From: an uncultured Collinsella sp. | GTDB taxonomy: Bacteria > Actinomycetota > Coriobacteriia > Coriobacteriales > Coriobacteriaceae | Assembly (NCBI GenBank): GCA_900547855.1 | Contig: URIK01000062.1 | Location: 1 to 10,147 of the forward strand | Direction: 5' to 3' | Length of the DNA: 10,147 bases | Shown here: positions 1-5,481 of the stretch, piece by piece | How positions within the stretch are numbered: the stretch's first letter is position 1 | Layout of the letters: every line of letters begins with the position of its first letter | Program-made: the position numbers and the translations under genes | The notes under the pieces: generated by a model | Database searches by the model: none | Told to the model about the DNA's origin: nothing | The model's input: the letters and a program-made list of their open reading frames with translations, nothing else

Positions 1-774
1 GCCCATGGCCTTGTGCGCGCTAAAGGCAAAGAAGTCGGCGCCCAGGTCGGCCACATCGACCGGCATGTGCGGCAGCGACTGCGCGCCGTCGACGACCAGG
101 TAGCCGCCGTACTTGTGCACGAGCTTGCCGAGGTTCTTGACCGGGTTCTCGACGCCCAGCACGTTAGACACCTGACCCACGGCCAAGATTTTGGTCTTGG
201 GGCCCACCTTGGACAGAACCTCCTCGGTGGTGAGTTGACCGGTCTTGGTGGGGTAGAGGTAGACGAGCTTGGCGCCGGTCTCGCGGCAGACCTGCTGCCA
301 CGGAATCAGGTTGGAGTGGTGCTCCATGATGGTGATGACGACCTCGTCGCCCGGTTTGAGCACTGTGGGCGCAAAGCTCTTGGCGACCAGGTTGAGCGAC
401 TCGCTCGTGTTGCGGGTGAAGACGACCTCGTTGGCCTGTGATGCGCCGATGAGGTCGGCGATCTGCTGGCGGACCTTCGCGATGGCGTCGGTTGCCTCGA
501 CGGACAGCGAGTACAGGCCGCGCAGGGGGTTCGCGTTCATGCGCTGATAGAAGTCGCGCTCGGCGTCGAGCACACAGGCAGGGCGCTGCGCGGTGGCGGC
601 GCTATCGAGGAAGGCGATCTCGGGGTGCTGCTGGAAGAGCGGGAACTGCGCCTTGTAGGGGTTGGTCTCGATGTCTACGGTGGGCCAGCCGCGCGAAGCC
701 TCGTCGCTGGCGTCGAGCTCCATAGGCTCCGGTGCGGTACAGGTGTCGCATTTAACGTGCTCGGTGTCGATCAT
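1..774 (-). CDS. sufS: SufS cysteine desulfurase, 3' end missing (window edge)
   Basis: PLP-dependent group II cysteine desulfurase of the SUF system. It takes sulfur from L-cysteine as an enzyme persulfide and supplies it to the SufBCD scaffold in the cytoplasm. Only the first 258 codons are present, against about 410-430 in the family. Visible are the fold-type I landmarks: LDSAATAQRP near residue 55, the RNTSESLN loop, MEHHSNLIPWQ with the PLP-stacking histidine, VDGAQS with the PLP-binding aspartate, and SAHKAMG at the edge with the Schiff-base lysine (about K255). The active-site cysteine lies in the missing C-terminal part. The ATG shares ATGA with the sufD stop, which suggests translational coupling. 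About 35 residues precede the usual family start (NPYKAQFP) and contain C9-x2-C12, an unusual extension. The family call is secure; SufS rather than another desulfurase rests on the operon context. Confidence 0.95.
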   Translation of the reverse strand, partial: MIDTEHVKCDTCTAPEPMELDASDEASRGWPTVDIETNPYKAQFPLFQQHPEIAFLDSAATAQRPACVLDAERDFYQRMNANPLRGLYSLSVEATDAIAKVRQQIADLIGASQANEVVFTRNTSESLNLVAKSFAPTVLKPGDEVVITIMEHHSNLIPWQQVCRETGAKLVYLYPTKTGQLTTEEVLSKVGPKTKILAVGQVSNVLGVENPVKNLGKLVHKYGGYLVVDGAQSLPHMPVDVADLGADFFAFSAHKAMG

Positions 775-2042
775 GCGAGCTCCTCTTCAAAGTTGTCGAT
801 CAGGTTGTTGCCCAGGCGGACGACGGCGGCGCGGGTGCGCTCGTCGGTGGCGGAAAGTGCGGCGTCCTCCAGCTTGGCGCGGACGAACAGGTCCTCGGCG
901 GCGTTTTGGTCAAGGCCGCGGCAGGCGAGGTAGAACAGCTGCTCGTCGCGGACGTGGCCGATGGTGGCCCCGTGGTTGCCGGCGACGTCGTCCTCGTCGC
1001 AGAGAATGACGGGAACGGTCTTGTTGTCGACGCCCTTGTTGGCCAAAAGCACCGTCTCGCGCTCGGTGCCGGTTGCACCCTTGCAACCGTGCACGAGGTC
1101 GATGGTGCCGCGGTAGACCTTCTTGGACGTGCCGGTCAGCACGCCGTTGGCGTCGATCTCGCACTCGGTCTTGCGACCGCGGTGGCGCAGCTCGTAGTTA
1201 AAGTCGCGCACCTGCTCTCGGGCGCCCAGGTAGTCAGTATCGATGGTGACCTTGGCGGTATCGCCCAGCAGGTCGCCGGCAAGGCCGGTGGCGCTGGCGC
1301 CGGCACCCAGGACGGTGTGCTGCACGTTGACGCGCGCGCCCTCGTCCAGGAACAGGCCGGTGTCGTCGAGCGCGATCCAGCTATCGTCGAGCGTCTGCGT
1401 GCAGGTCACGTTGACGGTGGCGTACTCGTGGGCGCACACGCGCAGCACGGAACCCACGACGCCTTGGCCGGCAACGGGGGAGTCCAGGGCTATGCGCAGA
1501 TCGAGTGTTGCCTGCGGACGGGCGACGACGTCGATGGCGGCGATGGTCGCGGCAGCATCGACACCGCTCACACGCACGGTAACCGTGGCGTGCTTGTATG
1601 CGGGCACATCGATGACGACGCGCTTGGTGGCGTGGTCGGCCAGGTAGGTGTAGGCAGCCTCGCCCATGCCAGTCTCGAAGGCCTCAGCGGGGGAGAGCTC
1701 CTCATCCAGCTTAATGGCGCCGGCCTGGTAGACGGAGGTTGCGGGCACGTCGAGCTCGGTCTCGGGCGTGATGCGGGCGCGGTCGGCGGCATCGCCGGGC
1801 GCGGAGGCGCGGCGCTCGGGGAAGCGCTCGGCCATGGCGTCCATGGCGGTGTCGAAGGCGTCTGCCACGCCAGTAAACTGCTCTTCCAAGCCCTCGACCT
1901 CAACGGTCTCGGTGGGAGCGGCGGCAAGCTCGTCAGAGAGCTCGAGCTTGGTCTGATTCATCTTCAGCCAGCCCCATGTGGCAGCCGGCATCGCATTGAC
2001 CTGCTCAAGGGTGGTAGCAGCGGTGTTGGTGGTCTGATTCAT
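771..2042 (-). CDS. sufD: SufD, Fe-S cluster assembly scaffold subunit
   Basis: Subunit of the SufBC2D scaffold on which Fe-S clusters are built. SufD pairs with SufB through beta-helix domains and binds SufC at its C-terminus. The protein has 423 residues, near the family length. The C-terminal core is typical: TDYLGAREQVRDFNYELRH, LTGTSKKVYRGTIDL, AGNHGATIG and LFYLACRGL. H357 in AGNHGATIG matches the SufD histidine described at the SufB-SufD interface in E. coli (H360). The N-terminal 100 residues are Ala- and Glu-rich and poorly conserved, as is usual. The start at 2042 was chosen because its ATG overlaps the sufB stop as TAATG and GGAAGGAG lies about 10 nt upstream inside sufB. A longer open frame reaching 2750 is read-through opposite nothing real and overlaps sufB. 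The residues MNQT recur at 28, a possible secondary start with a weaker ribosome site. Confidence 0.95.
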   Translation of the reverse strand: MNQTTNTAATTLEQVNAMPAATWGWLKMNQTKLELSDELAAAPTETVEVEGLEEQFTGVADAFDTAMDAMAERFPERRASAPGDAADRARITPETELDVPATSVYQAGAIKLDEELSPAEAFETGMGEAAYTYLADHATKRVVIDVPAYKHATVTVRVSGVDAAATIAAIDVVARPQATLDLRIALDSPVAGQGVVGSVLRVCAHEYATVNVTCTQTLDDSWIALDDTGLFLDEGARVNVQHTVLGAGASATGLAGDLLGDTAKVTIDTDYLGAREQVRDFNYELRHRGRKTECEIDANGVLTGTSKKVYRGTIDLVHGCKGATGTERETVLLANKGVDNKTVPVILCDEDDVAGNHGATIGHVRDEQLFYLACRGLDQNAAEDLFVRAKLEDAALSATDERTRAAVVRLGNNLIDNFEEELA

Positions 2043-3454
2043 TATCCGATCGCTCCTTCCATCTCGAGCTTGATCAGGTTGTTCATCTCGACGGCGTACT
2101 CCAGCGGCAGCTCCTTGGAGACCGGGTTGGCAAAGCCGTTGACGATCATGGTACGGGCTTCTTCCTCCGAGATACCGCGGCTCATCAGGTAGAACACCTT
2201 GTCGTCGCCGATACGTCCGATGGTGGCCTCGTGGCCGATGTCGACGTTCTTGGCGCGGATGTCCATGGCCGGAATGGTGTCGGAGCGGCTCTGGTCGTCG
2301 AGCATCAGCGACTGGCAGCTCACGGTTGCCTTGGAGCCCTCGGCCTTGGGTGTCGCCATGATAGAGCTGCGGAACGTCTGGATGCCGCCGCTCTTGGAGA
2401 TGCCCTTGGTCTCGACGGTTGCCGAGGTATCGGGCGCGTTGAGCACGACCTTGCAGCCGGTATCTAGGTTCTGGCCGGCGCCGGCAAAGGTAATGCCGGT
2501 AAAGCTCGAGCGGGCGCGGCGTCCGTTGAGCACGCTCATGGGGTAGAGGTAGCCCACGTGGCTGCCGAAGGAGCCGCTGATCCACTCGATGTCGCCGTCC
2601 TCGTCCACGCGCGCACGCTTGGTGTTGAGGTTGTACATGTTCTTGGACCAGTTCTCGATGGTCGAGTAGCGCAGGTGCGCACGCTTGCCCACAAAGAGCT
2701 CGACGGCGCCGGCGTGGAGGTTGGCCACGTTGTACTTGGGCGCGGAGCAACCCTCAATGAAGTGTAGGTCGGCATCGTCCTCGACGATGATGAGCGTGTG
2801 CTCAAACTGGCCGGCGCCCTTGGCGTTAAGGCGGAAGTAGCTCTGCAGCGGGAAGTCGAGCTTGGTGCCCTTGGGCACGTAGACAAACGAGCCGCCCGAC
2901 CACACGGCACCGTGCAGGGCCGCAAACTTGTGGTCGGTGGGCGGGATGAGCGTCATGAACTTCTCGTGGATGAGCGGCTCCCACTGCGGGTCGTGCAGGG
3001 CCTCCTCGATGCCGGAATAGACGATGCCCATCTTGGACGCCGTGTCCTGCATGTTGTGGTAGACCAGCTCGGAGTCGTACTGCGCGCCGACGCCTGCCAG
3101 GTAGCTACGCTCGGCCTCGGGGATGCCCAGGCGCTCAAAGGTATTCTTGATGTCGTCGGGCACCGACTCCCAGTCGTGCTTTTGATCGGTGTTGGGTTTG
3201 ACGTAGGTGACGATGTTGTCCATGTCCAGGCCCTCGATGGAGGGACCCCACGTCGGGTCGGGGAAGCGATTGAAGATCTCGAGGGACTTGAGGCGCAGGT
3301 CGAGCATCCACTGCGGCTCGTCCTTTTTGGCGCTGATCTCGCGCACGATGTCGGGCGTGATGCCGGCGTCGAGGCGCTCGAATCCCTCCTCGCCATAGGT
3401 GAAGTCGTAGAGGCTGCGGTCGATGTCCGCGACCTCGGTGCGGTTCTTGGTCAT
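2042..3454 (-). CDS. sufB: SufB, Fe-S cluster assembly scaffold protein
   Basis: Main scaffold subunit of SufBC2D. It receives persulfide sulfur from SufS (through SufU or SufE) and holds the nascent cluster. The protein has 470 residues, full length for the family. Diagnostic stretches include the N-terminal GITPDIVREIS, AVWSGGSFVYVPKG, IEGCSAPKYNVANLHAG with C236 (position of the E. coli sulfur acceptor C254), LDTGCKVVLNAP, SCQSLMLDD with C380 (E. coli C405), and GHEATIGRIGDDKVFYLMSRG. The usual E-H-E triplet reads G-H-E here (G407-H408-E409), a substitution seen by eye against remembered homologues. The ATG lies 12 nt after the sufC stop with AAAGGGG as ribosome site. The end overlaps the sufD start by one base. 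Call very secure. Confidence 0.97.
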   Translation of the reverse strand: MTKNRTEVADIDRSLYDFTYGEEGFERLDAGITPDIVREISAKKDEPQWMLDLRLKSLEIFNRFPDPTWGPSIEGLDMDNIVTYVKPNTDQKHDWESVPDDIKNTFERLGIPEAERSYLAGVGAQYDSELVYHNMQDTASKMGIVYSGIEEALHDPQWEPLIHEKFMTLIPPTDHKFAALHGAVWSGGSFVYVPKGTKLDFPLQSYFRLNAKGAGQFEHTLIIVEDDADLHFIEGCSAPKYNVANLHAGAVELFVGKRAHLRYSTIENWSKNMYNLNTKRARVDEDGDIEWISGSFGSHVGYLYPMSVLNGRRARSSFTGITFAGAGQNLDTGCKVVLNAPDTSATVETKGISKSGGIQTFRSSIMATPKAEGSKATVSCQSLMLDDQSRSDTIPAMDIRAKNVDIGHEATIGRIGDDKVFYLMSRGISEEEARTMIVNGFANPVSKELPLEYAVEMNNLIKLEMEGAIG

Positions 3455-3466
3455 TGCGTCGCCCCT

Positions 3467-4267
3467 TTACGCCTGCTGCTCGGCAGCGGCGGCCTGAGCT
3501 TGGGCGCGCTGCTCGGCGGCCTCGCGCTCGAAGGTCTCAAAGCCGTTCTTGTCGATCCAGGGGATCAGCGAGGCGTCGTCCTCGCGTACGATGTGGCCCT
3601 TGACCATAACGTGGACGCGGTCGACATCCAGGTGCTCCAGGATGCGCGTGTTGTGCGTGATGATGAGCATGGAGCCGTCGCAGCTCTTGCGATAGGCGTC
3701 CATGCCGTGGCTGACGGTGGAAAGCGCGTCGACGTCCAGACCAGAGTCGGTCTCGTCCAGGATGGCGAGCTTGGGCTGCAGCAGCAGAAGCTGGAGCATT
3801 TCGACCTTCTTCTTCTCGCCGCCCGAGAAGCCCACGCCCAGCTCGCGGTTGAGATAGGCGGTATCCATGTTGAGCTCGGCCGCGAGCTCCTTGACGCGGC
3901 GGCGGAACTCCTTGCCCTTCATCTCCAGGCCGGGGCGGCCGGCGATGCTGGCGCGCAAAAAGCTCGACAGCGGCACGCCGGGGATCTCGACCGGTGCCTG
4001 GAAGCTCAGGAACAGACCGGCGCGCGAGCGCTTGTCGGTGGTGAGCTCGGTGATGTCCTGGCCGTCAAAGACGATGCGGCCGTCGTTGACCGTGTAAACG
4101 GGGTCGCCCATGACCAGGTGGCCGAGGGTGGACTTGCCGGCGCCGTTGGGTCCCATCAGAACGTGGGTCTCGCCGGCGGCGACGTTGAGGTTGACGTTGT
4201 GGAGGATGGTCTTCTCGTCCACGGAGGCGGTCAGACCTTCGATGGAAAGCAGCGGATTTGCGCTCAT
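3467..4267 (-). CDS. sufC: SufC, ABC-type ATPase of the SUF scaffold
   Basis: Cytoplasmic ABC ATPase that dimerises on SufB and SufD and drives the conformational change needed for cluster assembly. It is not a transporter. The 266-residue protein shows Walker A GPNGAGKST (39-47), the ABC signature as FSGGEKKK (about 147-154; SufC proteins usually have SGGEKKR), Walker B LAILDETDSGLD (167-178) and the H-loop in ITHNT (H205). The final 20 residues are an Ala/Gln/Glu-rich tail that makes it slightly longer than most SufC proteins. The start at 4267 has GAGAGGG just upstream. An in-frame ATG ten codons earlier (4297) has no ribosome site and was rejected. First gene of the operon, divergent from the Rrf2 regulator. 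Confidence 0.97.
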   Translation of the reverse strand: MSANPLLSIEGLTASVDEKTILHNVNLNVAAGETHVLMGPNGAGKSTLGHLVMGDPVYTVNDGRIVFDGQDITELTTDKRSRAGLFLSFQAPVEIPGVPLSSFLRASIAGRPGLEMKGKEFRRRVKELAAELNMDTAYLNRELGVGFSGGEKKKVEMLQLLLLQPKLAILDETDSGLDVDALSTVSHGMDAYRKSCDGSMLIITHNTRILEHLDVDRVHVMVKGHIVREDDASLIPWIDKNGFETFEREAAEQRAQAQAAAAEQQA

Positions 4268-4286
4268 GCTGTCCCTCTCTGTATAT

Positions 4287-4306
4287 GGTGTACTCATAGG
4301 TGTACT
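4287..4306. repeat. Direct repeat GGTGTACT x2 in the sufC leader
   Basis: GGTGTACT occurs at 4287-4294 and again at 4299-4306, a 12-bp step, between the predicted sufC promoter and the sufC ribosome site. It could be a protein-binding direct repeat or chance. No known box is matched. Confidence 0.3.
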
Positions 4307-4331
4307 AAACCCTAGGAATCTTCTCGGAATA

Positions 4332-4359
4332 AAGTTACTATGGGTTCGGCGTTAGTCAA
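4332..4359 (-). promoter_or_regulatory. Predicted sufC promoter (-35/-10)
   Basis: On the minus strand TTGACT (4359-4354) is followed after 16 bp by TAACTT (4337-4332). The -35 matches 5 of 6 consensus positions; the -10 is weak. This would place the transcript start near 4325 and give a leader of about 58 nt. The -35 lies within an inverted repeat, as expected for a repressed promoter. Assigned by eye only. Confidence 0.45.
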
Positions 4360-4375
4360 GGGAAAACCCGACTAA
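4352..4375. promoter_or_regulatory. Inverted repeat over the sufC -35, candidate Rrf2 operator
   Basis: TTAGTC (4352-4357) and GACTAA (4370-4375) are perfect inverted copies. Inner GGG and CCC add partial symmetry around AAAA. The repeat covers the predicted -35 box of sufC. AGTC/GACT half sites resemble the core of E. coli IscR sites, but the spacing is different, so assignment to the adjacent Rrf2 protein is inference. Confidence 0.45.
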
Positions 4376-4380
4376 TCCAC

Positions 4381-4408
4381 TCGACTTTTTAGATGCGGGA
4401 CATAATAA
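4381..4408 (+). promoter_or_regulatory. Weak candidate promoter for the Rrf2 gene
   Basis: TCGACT (4381-4386), a 16-bp spacer and TAATAA (4403-4408) form the best plus-strand match. It would start RNA near 4415 and leave a leader of about 75 nt. The -10 overlaps the left arm of the large inverted repeat at 4396-4469, consistent with autoregulation. Neither hexamer is strong. Confidence 0.3.
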
Positions 4409-4469
4409 TCAGGTTTGTTCGCCCCGCGTGCATAAGATTTGGGACAAACAAACCTGGTATTTTGTCCCG
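4396..4469. promoter_or_regulatory. Long interrupted inverted repeat upstream of the Rrf2 gene
   Basis: Outer arms CGGGACA (4396-4402) and TGTCCCG (4463-4469) and inner arms CAGGTTTGTT (4410-4419) and AACAAACCTG (4447-4456) are all perfect inverted matches. With one base of indel and a few mismatches between them they form arms of 24 and 23 nt around a 27-nt centre. This may be a pair of operator half regions for the adjacent regulator, or a leader RNA hairpin. No T-run follows, so it is not an intrinsic terminator. Confidence 0.5.
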
Positions 4470-4489
4470 GTAACGATGAGAGGGTAGGT

Positions 4490-4921
4490 ATGCTCATTTC
4501 TTCTAAGGGCCGCTATGCCCTCCGGCTGATGATCTATATCGCAGCGCTTGGTGACACCGAGGGCAAGATTGCCCTTCGCGAGGTTGCCGACCGCGAGCAT
4601 ATCTCACAAAAGTATCTGGAGCAGCTGGTTCGTCCGCTTATGAAGGCGGGCCTGCTTAAGAGCGTGCGCGGCAAGGGCGGCGGCTACATGATGGCCAAGG
4701 ACCCCGCCGAGGTGCGTGCCGGCGACATCCTGCGTGCCGTCGAGGGCAGCACGGCTCCGGTGGCGTGCGATGGTATCGACAATAGCTGTACCCGCAGCGA
4801 CCTTTGCTCGACCGTCAAGTTCTGGCGCGGGCTGGACGACGTGATTGAAAAGTACGTCGACGGCGTGACGTTGGCCGACCTGGCCGCCGTCCCCGAAATC
4901 AACTTTGACATTAAGCTGTAG
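4490..4921 (+). CDS. Rrf2/IscR-family regulator, probable Fe-S sensor of the suf operon
   Basis: Winged-helix transcription factor of the Rrf2 family, 143 residues, normal length. The N-terminus MLISSKGRYALRLM and the helix-turn-helix around ALREVADREHISQKYLEQL are typical, followed by the wing GKGGGYMMAKDP. Three cysteines, C93, C100 and C106 (C-x6-C-x5-C), sit where IscR carries its [2Fe-2S] ligands, so cluster sensing is likely. Divergent orientation from sufC with inverted repeats between them suggests it controls suf and itself; this is inference. The ATG at 4490 has GAGAGGG upstream. An in-frame TTG at 4439 was rejected because it falls inside the inverted repeat and adds residues absent from the family. 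The HEPN gene follows after 12 nt and is likely co-transcribed. It could instead be a general IscR-like regulator. Confidence 0.9.
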   Translation: MLISSKGRYALRLMIYIAALGDTEGKIALREVADREHISQKYLEQLVRPLMKAGLLKSVRGKGGGYMMAKDPAEVRAGDILRAVEGSTAPVACDGIDNSCTRSDLCSTVKFWRGLDDVIEKYVDGVTLADLAAVPEINFDIKL

Positions 4922-4933
4922 GGGCTGGCTTTC

Positions 4934-5353
4934 GTGAAGTCGTACGAAGCCTTTGATTCGCGTCTGGCACTGCTAGAGACAGCTCGATTCCAAGATTTCG
5001 AAAACGACTATGTTGTCTCCGGATGTGCGTATATCTATGAGCAGGTTTTTGGTATCTCAATTACGCTCCTTAAGCGTCTGCTCGAGTATGAGGGCGCCAC
5101 GCTTGCCGCGTCGGGGTCTCCTCGTGCCATCTTGAAGGAGTCGTACCGATTCTACGACTTTATTGATGAGGCGGCCTGGCTAGACATGCTCAGAGACCGC
5201 AATACGAACGTCCATATCTACGACAACAAGCTCGCTCAAGATTTGATTCAGCGCATCTTGAACGTCTATATCCCCGCTTTCTGTCAGTTGAGGGACGGGC
5301 TGATGGAGCGATACGGCGAGCTTCTGATGGCGCCCGACGACCAGTTTGTTTAA
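4934..5353 (+). CDS. HI0074-family HEPN protein (nucleotidyltransferase substrate-binding type), without visible partner
   Basis: A 139-residue all-helical protein matching the HI0074 family (NTase substrate-binding, HEPN fold). Landmarks are a D-x-V-x-x-G helix start at 25-30, RLLEYEG (48-54), SPRAILKES (62-70) and WLDMLRDRN (82-90). The last leads into R89-x4-H94-x-Y96. In MntA-HepT type toxin-antitoxin pairs the RX4H residues form the RNase site and the tyrosine is modified by the nucleotidyltransferase antitoxin; HI0074 members themselves are less well defined. Such genes normally adjoin a small nucleotidyltransferase with GSx10DxD. I see none in this window. The GTG start follows GGGG by 9 nt and lies 12 nt after the Rrf2 stop, implying one transcript. 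Family call is strong; toxin activity is not shown. Confidence 0.85.
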   Translation: MKSYEAFDSRLALLETARFQDFENDYVVSGCAYIYEQVFGISITLLKRLLEYEGATLAASGSPRAILKESYRFYDFIDEAAWLDMLRDRNTNVHIYDNKLAQDLIQRILNVYIPAFCQLRDGLMERYGELLMAPDDQFV

Positions 5354-5370
5354 TTCCTTAAGATTTCGCG

Positions 5371-5411
5371 GAGGGTTGTTGCCGTTTACCGAGGGGTTGT
5401 TGTGCAACAAC
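5371..5411. promoter_or_regulatory. GTTGTTG direct and inverted repeats upstream of the surface protein gene
   Basis: GTTGTTG occurs at 5375-5381 and 5396-5402, exactly 21 bp apart (two helical turns), both within GAGGG(G)TTGTTG. The second copy forms a perfect 7-bp inverted repeat with CAACAAC (5405-5411) around TG. No T-run follows, so an operator is more likely than a terminator. The remaining bases of the 128-bp gap (5354-5481) are AT-rich; no convincing -35/-10 pair is seen. Confidence 0.4.
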
Positions 5412-5481
5412 GGGCGAGCTGCAATACTTATTTTTATCTTTGCAAACTGAACTTTAACTACACCAATGCAGGGAGGATTTT

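Noticed and set aside
13..441. 142-codon plus-strand open frame opposite sufS
   Set aside because: The minus strand encodes an unmistakable cysteine desulfurase across the same bases.
906..2192. 428-codon plus-strand open frame opposite sufD and the end of sufB
   Set aside because: Antisense shadow of high-GC coding sequence, low-complexity Gly/Val/Ala composition, no ribosome site.
2043..2750. Upstream extension of the sufD frame to 2750
   Set aside because: It overlaps conserved sufB sequence in another frame and yields an Arg-rich nonsense protein; the coupled TAATG start is far better.
2798..4315. 505-codon plus-strand open frame opposite sufB and sufC
   Set aside because: Exactly antisense to two certain genes, Leu/Val/Gly-rich with no recognisable domain; expected from the strong G/C third-position bias.
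5396..5411. GTTGTTG/CAACAAC hairpin as terminator of the Rrf2-HEPN transcript
   Set aside because: A two-base loop and no T-run after it; an operator reading fits better.
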